A stretch of DNA of 64,000 bases from DASQMT01 sp963835735 (GTDB lineage Bacteria; Actinomycetota; Thermoleophilia; Solirubrobacterales; Solirubrobacteraceae): positions 1,488,001 to 1,552,000 of the forward strand of contig CAWIGP010000002.1 of the NCBI GenBank assembly GCA_963835735.1, in the 5' to 3' direction. Shown here one piece after another: positions 33,650 to 42,286 of this stretch (position 1 is the first letter of the stretch; each line of letters opens with the position of its first letter). Below the pieces are notes generated by a model. That model worked only from the letters and a program-made list of their open reading frames with translations, searched no databases and was not told the origin of the DNA. Both the position numbers and the translations under genes were made by a program.

Positions 33650-36178
33650 CTATGCCGCTGCCGCGAGCGGATCGCGGCGCGCGAACCGGCGCGCCTCGCC
33701 GTCCAGCGGGCGGCCGAGGTAGAAGCCCTGTCCCATGTCGCAGCGCAGGTCGGCGAGCGCATCGAGCTGGTCCTGGCGCTCGATTCCCTCGGCGACCACG
33801 CTGACCCCGAACAGCGACCCGAGCTCGATGATCATCGCCAGCAGCGCATGGTCGTGCGGCGTCCGGCCCGCACCGTCCACGAACGGCTTCGCGACCTTGA
33901 GGATGTCGACGGGCAGCGAGCGCAGGCAGGAAAGCGAGGAGTAACCCGTGCCGAAATCGTCGAGCGCGATCCGCACGCCGAGCGACCGGAGCGCGGTCAG
34001 CACCGGCTGAGCCGTCGGCATCTCGGCGATCAGCACGCTCTCGGTCAACTCGAGCACAAGCCGCCGCGGCGCGAGACCGGTGCGCCGGAGCACGTCCTCC
34101 ACCACACCCACGAGCTCGTTCGTTCGCAGCCCCTCGCCGCTCAGGTTCACGTGCACGGCCGCGTCGCGCGCGTATCCGTCCTCCTCCGTCCAGGCGGCCG
34201 CCTCACGGCACGCCTGCTCGAGCATTGCCCGGTCGATGCCCGGAATCGTGCCTGTCGCCTCGGCGGCGGGGATGAACGCCGCGGGCGCCAGCAGCCCGTG
34301 GCGCGGATGGTTCCAGCGCACCAGCGCTTCGGCCGCGACGATGTCGCCCGAGCCGACGGCCACGATCGGCTGGTAGTGCGCGACGAACTCGCCGGCGTCG
34401 AGCGCGGCGAGGATCTCGTCGCGCGACGGCGCCTTCGTCAGCGCGTTCGGGTGCATGTCCGGGGTGAACGCACGCACCTGGCCCTTGCCGGCTTCCTTGG
34501 CCCGGTACATCGCGATGTCGGCGTGGCGCATGAGATCGTCGGCGTCCATTCCGGCACGGGCGCCCGCGGACGCGATCCCGATCGAGGCGCGTACCCAGCA
34601 CGGCTGCCCGTTCACCGTCACGGCCTCCGACAGGAGCGCGACGATCCGGTGCGCGACCTCGGTGCCGCGGCGCTCGTCGGCGTCCTCGAGCAGCACCGCG
34701 AACTCGTCGCCGCCGAGCCGCGCGGCGAGGTCCGAAGGACGTACGCAGCCGCGGATACGGTCGGCGGCGGCCATCAGCACGGCGTCGCCGGCCGCGTGTC
34801 CCGCGTGGTCGTTGATGCGTTTGAAGTCGTCGAGGTCGAGGAAGAGCACCGTGCTCGTCCCGGACCGGCGGGACAGCGATTCATGTACCCGACGCATGAA
34901 CAGCGCGCGGTTGGCGAGGTCGGTGAGCGGATCGCGGTACGCCTGCCGCTCGAGCGCGCCCTGCAGCTCGCGCATGCGCCGGATCGCCTGCTCGAGGCGG
35001 TCGAACTCGAGCGACATGCCGGCGTGGCCGGCCAGCGTCTCGAACAGCCGCAGGTCGGCGCCGCCGAAGTCGGTCGTCGCGCCGAGCCGATCGCCCAGCA
35101 GCATCACGCCGACGAGCCGCGTCTCACCCGGCACCGGAGCGATTGCGGCCTCGGTGATCTCGTGCTCGCGCAGGTATTCGGCGAGCGCGGGCGGCGCGGA
35201 GGCGCGCGTAACGACCGCTGCGCGCTCGTTGCGCAGGCAGGCGCGCAGTGCGGTCGCGAGCTCGTGGGAGACCGGCTGCATCGTCTGCTTGACACCACCA
35301 CCGTCGAGCGAGGTGCGCAGCGGCACTTCGCCGCTCGTTCCGAACAGGATGATCTCCGCCGTCCGCACGCGGAACGCGTCGCGCGTGCGCTCCAGCAGGT
35401 CGACCAGGGCACTTTCGATGTCGGCTGCGCGGCTGAGCGAGCGGGCAACGCCGTAGAGGAAATCGAGCGACTGGTGCTTGGTGTGCTCGGACATGTACGC
35501 GCGGTAGGCGAGGATCAGCACCGCGGCGGGCGGGATGATCAGCCAGCCCGCCGACCAGTCCTGCGCCATCAGCGTCGCGCCGGCCAGCCCGATGCTCGTG
35601 TTGGTGAGCGAGACGACGAGGTCCACGCCGAACATGCGCAGCATCTCCAGCGATGGCAGCGTTCCCTCGGCGAGCGCGATCACAGCGAGCACGAGCGCCG
35701 CGGCGACGAGCGAGCCCGCGCCGACGGCCGCAAACGTCGCGCTCCAGACGCCCGGCCCGATCTCGGCGGGCGCGGGCACCAGCGCATGCAGGACGATCAC
35801 GGACAGGGTCGCGGTGAGCGCGAACTGAGCCACGTTGAACGCGACCTTGACCGGCGCGCTGCCCCGGACGAACAGGAGCACGACGATCGGGCCTGCGACC
35901 TGTGCGACGACCAGCTCCTGCGGCGTCGCAAGCAAAAGGCCGGCGACCAGCGGCAGCTCCGACAACGACAGCGTGTGGGCGCTGCCGCGGATGTGGGCGT
36001 GGACGACGAAGATCTCGGTCGCCGCGAAGCCGATCGCAAGCGCCCACCACGGGATCTGAAATCCGTCGGTGTACGCGGGCAGATCGCGCACGACGGCAAA
36101 ATAGAGCGCCGCCGTGGTGCCGGCGATCAGCGCGACGAGCAGCCAGATCGCCGCCGCGCGCACGCGCTCTGCGCTCAC
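33650..36178 (-). CDS. Membrane GAF-GGDEF-EAL bifunctional c-di-GMP enzyme
   Basis: 842 aa from GTG 36178, which overlaps the subtilase stop (GTGA) and has GGAG 6 nt upstream; an ATG at 36190 is the alternative. Residues 1-230 form about eight membrane helices, 240-400 look like a GAF-type sensor, then GGDEF and EAL. GGDEF is intact (489-493), with an RxxD inhibitory I-site (480-483) five residues before it. EAL is intact (617-619), with the catalytic set visible: 'HVNLSGEGL', 'LELTESVL', 'ALDDFGTGYSS', 'DILKVAKPFV' and 'VVAEGIE'. Both synthesis and hydrolysis of cyclic di-GMP are therefore possible. Translational coupling to a secreted protease is unusual and suggests joint control of a surface process. 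Confidence 0.92.
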   Translation of the reverse strand: MSAERVRAAAIWLLVALIAGTTAALYFAVVRDLPAYTDGFQIPWWALAIGFAATEIFVVHAHIRGSAHTLSLSELPLVAGLLLATPQELVVAQVAGPIVVLLFVRGSAPVKVAFNVAQFALTATLSVIVLHALVPAPAEIGPGVWSATFAAVGAGSLVAAALVLAVIALAEGTLPSLEMLRMFGVDLVVSLTNTSIGLAGATLMAQDWSAGWLIIPPAAVLILAYRAYMSEHTKHQSLDFLYGVARSLSRAADIESALVDLLERTRDAFRVRTAEIILFGTSGEVPLRTSLDGGGVKQTMQPVSHELATALRACLRNERAAVVTRASAPPALAEYLREHEITEAAIAPVPGETRLVGVMLLGDRLGATTDFGGADLRLFETLAGHAGMSLEFDRLEQAIRRMRELQGALERQAYRDPLTDLANRALFMRRVHESLSRRSGTSTVLFLDLDDFKRINDHAGHAAGDAVLMAAADRIRGCVRPSDLAARLGGDEFAVLLEDADERRGTEVAHRIVALLSEAVTVNGQPCWVRASIGIASAGARAGMDADDLMRHADIAMYRAKEAGKGQVRAFTPDMHPNALTKAPSRDEILAALDAGEFVAHYQPIVAVGSGDIVAAEALVRWNHPRHGLLAPAAFIPAAEATGTIPGIDRAMLEQACREAAAWTEEDGYARDAAVHVNLSGEGLRTNELVGVVEDVLRRTGLAPRRLVLELTESVLIAEMPTAQPVLTALRSLGVRIALDDFGTGYSSLSCLRSLPVDILKVAKPFVDGAGRTPHDHALLAMIIELGSLFGVSVVAEGIERQDQLDALADLRCDMGQGFYLGRPLDGEARRFARRDPLAAAA

Positions 36179-38085
36179 TCGCCGCTCCATTCGCCGCCGG
36201 ACCACCGGCGCCCGGACCAGCTGCGCCCGGACCAGCTGCGGCCCGACCAGCGACGCCCCGTCCAGCCGTTCTCCCCAGTGCCGACGCCAGGCGCGGTGCC
36301 GCTGGACTCGTCCCGCAGGTCCTCCCACAGCGCGTTCAGATCCATCACAGCGGGTTGGAAGGGCTGCGCGGCGTCGGCGGCGCTCGGCGTCTCGAGCGCG
36401 AGCGTGCGGGCGAGGTCGACGCGCCCGGCGCCGTCGGCGGAGACGTCGTCGGGTAGGTCGACCGCGCCGGCCCTGAGCAGTGCCTTGACCTGGTTCGGCG
36501 TGAGATCGGGGCGCGCCTCGAGCAACAGCGCGACGAGGCCTGAGACGACCGCTGCGGCCTGCGAGGTGCCGCTGCCGCGGAAGAACGCCTCGCCGATGCG
36601 CGCCGCCGGGAACTCGGAGTCGAGCGTCGAGCCCGGCACGCGCAGGGAGACGACCGCGGTGCCCGGCGCGACGATGTCGGGCGGCCGGGTCGCGTCGCGC
36701 GAGGAGAAGTCGGCGACGCCGTCGTCGGCCGCGTCGGCTGTGTGCCGCGTATCGCTCGCGCCGACCGCGATCAGGAACGGGTCGGCGGCGGGCAGGTCGA
36801 GCCGGCCGGTGCCGTCGGCCTGGTTGCCGGCCGAGGCGACCACGGCGATGCCGCGGTTCCACAGCTGTTCGGCGGCGTACGCGAGCGGCTCGCGGACGTA
36901 CGAGCGGCGTGCGTCGACGCCGAACGAGAGGTTGAGCACGCGGATGTTGAGCCCTCCGCGGGCACGGTTGCGGCGCACCCAGTCGAGTGCCATCAGCACG
37001 CGCACGAGGCTGGTGATGCCGTCCGCGCCGGCGACCTTGACGCTGACGAGCCGTGCGCCGGGGGCGATGCCTTGGTAGCCGGTCTCTGGATCGGAGCCGG
37101 CGATCACGCCGGCCATGTGCGAGCCGTGCCCGAACGCGTCGAGTCCGCGCAGGTCGCGGTCGTAGGCGTCCACGGAGAAGTCGGGGCCGCGCACGAGCTT
37201 GCCGGGGCCGTCGAGCGCGGCGACGCCGAGCACCCCGGAGTCGATCAGCGCGACGTCGACGCCCGCGCCCGTGAGTCCGCTGCCCTCGGCGCCGGAGCCG
37301 GCGCGGACCAGGTCCATCGCGGCACGGGCGCGCGACGGCCCGTCGTCGCCTGCCTGCTCGACAGGAGCCATGGGATCTACGACCGCGTCCTGCACGGCCA
37401 GCGCGACGTCCTCGCCGCCCGCCACCGGGTCGGGCTCGAGCGAGGAGCCGGCGGCGGCGTCCTCGGCCGCGTCCTGGATGACCTCGCGAGCGACCGCGTC
37501 GGCCGGCGCGTCGGTGGGGATGTCGGCCGGCGGCGGGTCGATCCGGGACGCCTCCGCCTCCGGCTCGCCGGCGGGACCGGTCGAGTCATCGGACCGCGCC
37601 GAGTCGGCGGACCCAGCCGGGTCATCGGGCCCAGCCGGGTCGGCAGGCCCAGCCGAGTCATTGGACCCAGCCGGGTCGGCGGACCCAGCGGGGTCGGCGG
37701 ACCATGCCGGGTCGGTGCGCTCGGCCGCGTCGGCTGGCCCGCTCGTGTGCGGCACCGCGGCGTCGAGATCGACCGGCTGGGCGGACGAGAGCGTCAGCTT
37801 GACGTCGCGCGCCACCGTGCGGACCGCGCGGGCGCGGCGAAGGTGATCGATCGAGGCCGCCGGCACGCGGGCGGTGAAGCCATGGACGATCGCGAGCCGC
37901 TGCTGGACGTCGCCGCCGAGACGCTCGACGAGCCGCTCGGCGGCACCCGCCTTGCCGGGCTGTGCGCCGACGACCACGAGCACCCGCCGCTCGGTGTCCG
38001 CCGTCGCCCCCTCGGCCCCCAGCAGCGCCAGCATGAGCGCCAGCGCCAAGACCGGACGGATGGCTGAGCGAAGCATGCCCGGCAT
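36175..38085 (-). CDS. Secreted subtilisin-like serine protease (S8) with WSG-repeat C-terminus
   Basis: 636-aa exported subtilase. Signal peptide at the N-terminus (RSAIRPVLALALMLALLGAE), an inhibitor-I9-like propeptide (about 33-105) and a low-complexity linker rich in D-P-A-G-S units (120-172) precede the catalytic domain. The triad is D282 (VALIDSGV), H320 (GHGSHMAG) and S508 (GSGTSQAAA), with oxyanion N421 (SAGN). The last 30 residues are a tandem WSGR/WSGG repeat, a Trp-rich tail seen in actinobacterial subtilases and likely to bind the envelope. The linker DNA is a short tandem repeat (about 37590-37720) prone to length change. ATG 38085, alternative 38076; no SD. First gene of a pair with the GGDEF-EAL gene. 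Confidence 0.9.
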   Translation of the reverse strand: MPGMLRSAIRPVLALALMLALLGAEGATADTERRVLVVVGAQPGKAGAAERLVERLGGDVQQRLAIVHGFTARVPAASIDHLRRARAVRTVARDVKLTLSSAQPVDLDAAVPHTSGPADAAERTDPAWSADPAGSADPAGSNDSAGPADPAGPDDPAGSADSARSDDSTGPAGEPEAEASRIDPPPADIPTDAPADAVAREVIQDAAEDAAAGSSLEPDPVAGGEDVALAVQDAVVDPMAPVEQAGDDGPSRARAAMDLVRAGSGAEGSGLTGAGVDVALIDSGVLGVAALDGPGKLVRGPDFSVDAYDRDLRGLDAFGHGSHMAGVIAGSDPETGYQGIAPGARLVSVKVAGADGITSLVRVLMALDWVRRNRARGGLNIRVLNLSFGVDARRSYVREPLAYAAEQLWNRGIAVVASAGNQADGTGRLDLPAADPFLIAVGASDTRHTADAADDGVADFSSRDATRPPDIVAPGTAVVSLRVPGSTLDSEFPAARIGEAFFRGSGTSQAAAVVSGLVALLLEARPDLTPNQVKALLRAGAVDLPDDVSADGAGRVDLARTLALETPSAADAAQPFQPAVMDLNALWEDLRDESSGTAPGVGTGENGWTGRRWSGRSWSGRSWSGRRWSGGEWSGE

Positions 38086-38147
38086 ATCGGCGCCGCCCGC
38101 GGATCCTTTAGCGATTTCTCGTGTGCACCCTCAGGGCGCAGCGAAAC

Positions 38148-38164
38148 GCCCGCAAATTGCGGGC
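38148..38164. promoter_or_regulatory. 17-bp perfect palindrome upstream of the subtilase gene
   Basis: GCCCGCAAATTGCGGGC, 8-bp arms around one base, 63 nt before the subtilase start. Its core CGCAAATTGCG is the same motif (opposite strand) as the CGCAATTTGCG palindrome inside both 90-bp repeats. Candidate operator. Confidence 0.45.
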
Positions 38165-38212
38165 AAATGGGTCGCTCAGACGGCTTGCAGGCGCCTCGAA
38201 CATCGGTCCAGA

Positions 38213-38229
38213 CCCGTCTCGGAGACGGG
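38213..38229 (-). terminator. Hairpin downstream of sufD
   Basis: CCCGTCT / AGACGGG with a CGG loop, 21 nt after the sufD stop on the minus strand. GC-rich stem without a clear U-tract, the common actinobacterial form. It separates the SUF operon from the subtilase promoter region. Confidence 0.5.
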
Positions 38230-38249
38230 ATCGGACCGCGCGCCGAGCG

Positions 38250-39443
38250 TCAGTCGAGGAGGGTGTGGAGCCGGCGCTCGAGCGCCACCGCGAGGGCGTC
38301 GCGCATCGGGCCCTCTTCGAAGCGCTCGACCAGCTCGGCCATGAAGCCCTCGATCACGAGCCGCGTCGACGTGGCCTTGTCCAGGCCGCGCGAGCGCAGG
38401 TAGAACAGCTGCTCCTTGTCGATCTGTGCGACCGCGGCCGCGTGCGTGCAGCGCACGTCGTTGGCGAGGATCTCGAGGCCGGGGATGGCGTCCGCGTGCG
38501 CGCGCTTGGACAGCAGGAGGTTGCGGCACACCTGGAACGCGTCGGTCTGCTGCGCGCCGGGGTCGACCTTGATCATGCCGCGCCAGACCGCGCTCGAGCG
38601 ATCGGCGAGGATGCCGCGGAACGCGAGGTCGGACGTCGTGTTCGGCGCGCCGTGCTCCTGCGTGGTGTCGAAGTCGACGTGCTGGCGCGCGTGCGGCGCG
38701 TAGGCGCCGGTGACCTTGGCGTCAGCGCCCGGGCCGGCCAGCAGCGTCTCCATCCGCACCTTGCCCTTGGCGGAGCCGAAGCCGAGCGCGACCCAGTCGA
38801 GCGCGCCGTCGCGCGCCACCTCGGCGCGCTGCGCGCCGAAGATCCACGAGCGCTCGTTGAGCTCCTGCCCGCAGACGTAGCGCAGCTTGGCGTTCTGGCC
38901 CACGCGCAGCTCGACCACCGTGTTGAGCACGGTCGCGTCGTCGGAGGAGCCCGACAGGTACTGCTCCCACACCTCGGCCTCGGCGCCCTCCTCGAGCACG
39001 ATCAGCACGCGCCGGTTGAGGATCGTGCCCGGCGTCGAGCTGACGGCGGTGAGCAGGATCGGGGCGTCGACCACGACGCCCTTGGGCACCCATACGAACG
39101 CGCCGCCCTCCCAGTCGCGCTCGTTGAGCGCGGTGAATGCGTCGACATCGCGGACGATCGTGCCGAGGTGCGGCTCGACCAGCTCGGGATGGCGCTCGCG
39201 CGCCACCGACAGCGGCAGCACCACCGGGCCGTCCTCGACTGCGGCTCCATCGGCGGACGCCGCGTCGACCTGGACGAGCTCGATCGCGCCCGCCGGCGGT
39301 TCGAGCAGGTGCGTGGCCTCGAACGCGGTCCCGTTCGCCGGCGCGGGCTCCCACGCCTCGAGCGTGAAGTCGCCCAGCTCTGTGAACTCCCAGCCCGCCC
39401 GACCCTTGAAGCGAGGCAGCTCGAGCGTGGCCACGTCAGCCAA
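38250..39443 (-). CDS. sufD: SufD Fe-S scaffold subunit
   Basis: 397-aa SufD of the SufBC2D scaffold. TTG start at 39443 chosen for its ideal GGAGG at 6-nt spacing; it overlaps the sufB stop by 8 bp. The right-handed beta-helix core ('RRVLIVLEEGAEAEVWEQYLSG', 'VVELRVGQNAKLRYVCGQEL') and conserved C-terminal helices (QVCRNLLLSKRAHADAIPGL, 'NDVRCTHAAAVAQIDKEQLFYLRSRGL') are all present, including the His of the CTHAAA motif. It acts in the cytoplasm with SufB and SufC in ATP-driven cluster assembly. Last gene of Rieske-sufB-sufD; the sufC needed for function is 7.5 kb away on the same strand. Confidence 0.93.
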   Translation of the reverse strand: MADVATLELPRFKGRAGWEFTELGDFTLEAWEPAPANGTAFEATHLLEPPAGAIELVQVDAASADGAAVEDGPVVLPLSVARERHPELVEPHLGTIVRDVDAFTALNERDWEGGAFVWVPKGVVVDAPILLTAVSSTPGTILNRRVLIVLEEGAEAEVWEQYLSGSSDDATVLNTVVELRVGQNAKLRYVCGQELNERSWIFGAQRAEVARDGALDWVALGFGSAKGKVRMETLLAGPGADAKVTGAYAPHARQHVDFDTTQEHGAPNTTSDLAFRGILADRSSAVWRGMIKVDPGAQQTDAFQVCRNLLLSKRAHADAIPGLEILANDVRCTHAAAVAQIDKEQLFYLRSRGLDKATSTRLVIEGFMAELVERFEEGPMRDALAVALERRLHTLLD

Positions 39444-40872
39444 TGGAGCCCTCCATCTGGAGCTCGATCAGCCGGTTCATCTCGACCGCGTACTCCATCG
39501 GGAGCTCCTTGACGATCGGCTCGATGAACCCGTTGACGATCAGCTTGGCGGCCTCGTCCTCGGGGATCCCGCGGCTCATCAGGTAGAAGAGCTGCTCCTC
39601 GCCGATCTTCGACACCGACGCCTCGTGGCCGACGTTGACGTCGTCCTCGCCGATCCGGATCGTCGGGTAGGTGTCCGAGCGGCTGTCCTCGTCGAGCAGC
39701 AGCGCGTCGCACACGACCGTCGACTTGGAGCCGTGCGCGCCCTTGGCGACCTCGAGCAGGCCGCGGTACGAGGACCGCCCGCCGTCCTTGGAGATCGACT
39801 TGGCGAAGATGTTCGACGTCGTGTTCGGCGCGGCGTGGATGATCTTGCCGCCCGCGTCCTGGTGCTGGCCGTTGCCGGCGAACGCGATCGACAGGATCTC
39901 GCCGTGGGCGCGCTCGCCCATCAGGTAGACGCTCGGGTACTTCATCGTGAGCTTGGACCCGAGGTTGCAGTCGACCCACTCCACGGTCGCGTCACGCTCG
40001 GCGATCGCTCGCTTCGTGACGAGGTTGTAGACGTTCTGCGACCAGTTCTGCACGGTCGTGTAGCGGATCCGCGCGCCCGGCTTGGCGATCAGCTCGACGA
40101 CGGCCGAGTGCAGCGAGTCCGAGCTCCAGACCGGCGCCGTGCAGCCCTCCACGTAGTGCACGTAGGAGCCCTCGTCGGCGATGATCAGCGTCCGCTCGAA
40201 CTGGCCCATGTTCTCGGTGTTGATCCGGAAGTAGGCCTGCAGCGGCATCTCGACGCTCACGCCCGGCGGGACGTAGACGAACGAGCCGCCCGACCAGACG
40301 GCGCTGTTGAGCGCGGCGAGCTTGTTGTCGTTGGACGGGATGACCGTCGCGAAGTACTCGCGCACCAGGTCCTCGTGCTCGCGCAGGCCGGAGTCCATGT
40401 CCATGAACACCACGCCCTGGCGCTCGAGGTCCTCGCGCACCTGGTGGTAGACGACCTCGGACTCGTACTGGGCGCCGACGCCGGAGAGGAACTTGCGCTC
40501 GGCCTCGGGGATACCGAGCTTGTCGAACGTGCGCTTGATGTCGTCGGGCACGTCGTCCCACGTTCGCGAGGACTTCTCCGACGCCCGCACGAAGTAGTGG
40601 ATGTTGTCGTAGTCGACGTCGGCCAGCAGCGGGGATCCCCAGGTGGGCTGCGGGCGGGCGAGGAAGTGCTCGAGCGACTTCAGGCGGAACTCGCGCATCC
40701 ACTCAGGCTCGTTCTTGAACTCCGAGATCTGCAGCACGAGCTCGCGCGACAGGCCCTTCGGGGCCTTGAACGCGTAGCCGCTCTCGGGGTCGTGGAACCC
40801 GAACTTCTCCTTGTAATCCGCGTTGATGCCGACCAGCGCCTGCTGCTCGGCCAGGACCTCGGGCGTCGCCAT
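39436..40872 (-). CDS. sufB: SufB Fe-S cluster scaffold
   Basis: 478-aa SufB, the subunit on which the nascent cluster is assembled. ATG 40872 with GAGG 9 nt upstream; a TTG three codons earlier is possible. Conserved blocks: 'FHDPESGYAFKAPKGLSREL', 'FVYVPPGVSVEMPLQAYFRIN', HYVEGCTAPVWSSDSLHSAV (the conserved Cys of the beta-helix), 'DAGGKIIHAAPNTTSNIFAKS', RSDTYPTIRIGEDDVNVGHE (with VGHEA motif) and 'EEQLFYLMSRGIPEDEA'. Full family length. It starts one base before the Rieske gene's stop codon ends and overlaps sufD by 8 bp, so the three are tightly coupled. Confidence 0.95.
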   Translation of the reverse strand: MATPEVLAEQQALVGINADYKEKFGFHDPESGYAFKAPKGLSRELVLQISEFKNEPEWMREFRLKSLEHFLARPQPTWGSPLLADVDYDNIHYFVRASEKSSRTWDDVPDDIKRTFDKLGIPEAERKFLSGVGAQYESEVVYHQVREDLERQGVVFMDMDSGLREHEDLVREYFATVIPSNDNKLAALNSAVWSGGSFVYVPPGVSVEMPLQAYFRINTENMGQFERTLIIADEGSYVHYVEGCTAPVWSSDSLHSAVVELIAKPGARIRYTTVQNWSQNVYNLVTKRAIAERDATVEWVDCNLGSKLTMKYPSVYLMGERAHGEILSIAFAGNGQHQDAGGKIIHAAPNTTSNIFAKSISKDGGRSSYRGLLEVAKGAHGSKSTVVCDALLLDEDSRSDTYPTIRIGEDDVNVGHEASVSKIGEEQLFYLMSRGIPEDEAAKLIVNGFIEPIVKELPMEYAVEMNRLIELQMEGSIG

Positions 40873-40873
40873 G

Positions 40874-41191
40874 TCAGTCAACCTCGATCTTGATCAGGCC
40901 GTCCTCCACGGACACGGGGAACGTGTCCACGGGCACATAGGCAGGCAGGTTCACGGGCTTCCCGGTGTGCAGGTCGAACTTCGACCCGTGCCGGGGGCAC
41001 TCGATCGTGCAGTCGTCCTCGTCGAGGTCTCCCTCGACCAGATTCCCGTTGTCGTGGGAGCAGCGGTCCTCGATCGCGAGCAGCTCGCCGGCGCAGTTGA
41101 ACACGCCGATCTCGAGGTCCTCCCACTCCACCAGGCGCATCGCGCCGGGCGGAAGTTCGTCAACAGGGCAGATTTCGATCTCCTCAGCCAT
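40874..41191 (-). CDS. Rieske-type [2Fe-2S] ferredoxin
   Basis: 105-aa soluble Rieske protein with both halves of the cluster site, C44-x-H46 (DRCSHDNG) and C65-x2-H68 (ECPRHGSKFDL). It resembles ferredoxin subunits of non-heme iron oxygenases, a common member of actinobacterial suf operons, where it may give electrons for cluster assembly or repair. ATG 41191 with GGAG 4 nt upstream. First gene of the unit Rieske-sufB-sufD. Its RBS overlaps the right end of a 19-bp palindrome (41197-41215), so initiation may be regulated by a bound protein or a hairpin. Confidence 0.9.
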   Translation of the reverse strand: MAEEIEICPVDELPPGAMRLVEWEDLEIGVFNCAGELLAIEDRCSHDNGNLVEGDLDEDDCTIECPRHGSKFDLHTGKPVNLPAYVPVDTFPVSVEDGLIKIEVD

Positions 41192-41196
41192 TCATC

Positions 41197-41215
41197 TCCG
41201 ACCGCTACGGTCGGA
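41197..41215. promoter_or_regulatory. 19-bp perfect palindrome between sufBD unit and divergent PLD-like gene
   Basis: TCCGACCGCTACGGTCGGA, 8-bp arms and 3-nt centre, 6 nt from the Rieske start and partly covering its RBS. The CGGTCGG/CCGACCG blocks recur in the inverted repeat before rrf2 (48230-48255), in the opposite arrangement. Operator or RBS-masking hairpin. Confidence 0.5.
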
Positions 41216-41251
41216 CTTGGCAGTCTAGCGGTCACGGGTACCGTCCCGGCC

Positions 41252-42286
41252 GTGCTCGACGTCCGAACGCACACCGACGGCGGCCAGACCGCCGAGGCCG
41301 TCGCCGGCCTGGTCGTGGCCTGGATCGCGGCGGCGCGGGAGACGCTCGACCTCGCACTCTACGACGTGCGGCTCCCCGGCGACGTCGGCGACCGCGTCGC
41401 GGACGCGATCCGCGCCGCGGCGGCGCGCGGCGTGCGGGTGCGGATCGCGTACAACCAGGACGATCGGCCGCCGGAGGACGGCGAGCGCCCGTTCTTCCCG
41501 GCGCCGCCGCAGACCGAGCCGCACGTGCTCGAGACGCTCGGAGTGCCGGTCAAGCCGATCCCCGGCTGGCGCGACCTGATGCACCACAAGTACGTCGTTC
41601 GCGACGGCCGCGCGCTGTGGACCGGCTCGATGAACTGGACGCTCGACTCGTTCACGCGCCAGGAGAACGCGATCGCGACGCTGGAGTCGCCCGGCGTCGC
41701 GGCCGCGTTCACGCGCAACTTCGAGCAGCTCTGGCAGCGCGGCCGCATCGGCGCCTCGGGTGACTTCGACAGTGCGCCGGTCGACGGCGTCCGGCCGTGG
41801 TTCTGCCCGGGGCGCGGGCCCGAGCTGTCGCACCGCATCGCCAAGCGGATCGGCGCTGCGCGCTCGCGCGTGCGGATCGCCACGCCGCTGCTCACCGCTG
41901 GCCCGATCCTCGGCACGCTGGCCGAGGTGATCGAGGAGCGGCGCGTCGACGTCGCCGGCGTGTGCGACGCGACCCAGGTCGAGCAGGTGTTCCGCCAGTG
42001 GGAGCAGAACCCGGGCTCGCGCTGGAAGGGGCCGCTGCTCGAGCGCTGCCTCGTCGCCTTCCACGGCAAGCGGTCGACGCCGTACGCGCCGGGCGCGATG
42101 CACGACTACATGCATGCGAAGGTGACGGTCGCGGACGACGTCGTGTTCCTGGGCTCGTTCAACCTGTCGCGCTCGGGCGAGGAGAACGCCGAGAACGTGC
42201 TCGAGATCGCCGACGCGCGGCTCGCCGACCGGCTGGCGGCCTGGATCGACGAGCTGCGCGCGCGCTATCCGCCGCTCGATCAGTAG
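41252..42286 (+). CDS. Phospholipase D-like protein with two HKD motifs
   Basis: 344-aa PLD-superfamily protein starting at GTG 41252. Both catalytic HxK(x)4D motifs are complete: HHKYVVRD (111-118) followed by LWTGSMNWT, and HAKVTVAD near 288 followed by 'VVFLGSFNLSRSGEENAEN'. No signal peptide or membrane helix, so probably cytoplasmic. The family covers phospholipases, cardiolipin synthases and Nuc-type nucleases; the short size and spacing fit a Nuc/PLD-nuclease-like or general phosphodiesterase role. It is the first of the genes that separate the two SUF halves and is convergent with the cyclase gene (7-bp overlap). Confidence 0.85.
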   Translation: MLDVRTHTDGGQTAEAVAGLVVAWIAAARETLDLALYDVRLPGDVGDRVADAIRAAAARGVRVRIAYNQDDRPPEDGERPFFPAPPQTEPHVLETLGVPVKPIPGWRDLMHHKYVVRDGRALWTGSMNWTLDSFTRQENAIATLESPGVAAAFTRNFEQLWQRGRIGASGDFDSAPVDGVRPWFCPGRGPELSHRIAKRIGAARSRVRIATPLLTAGPILGTLAEVIEERRVDVAGVCDATQVEQVFRQWEQNPGSRWKGPLLERCLVAFHGKRSTPYAPGAMHDYMHAKVTVADDVVFLGSFNLSRSGEENAENVLEIADARLADRLAAWIDELRARYPPLDQ

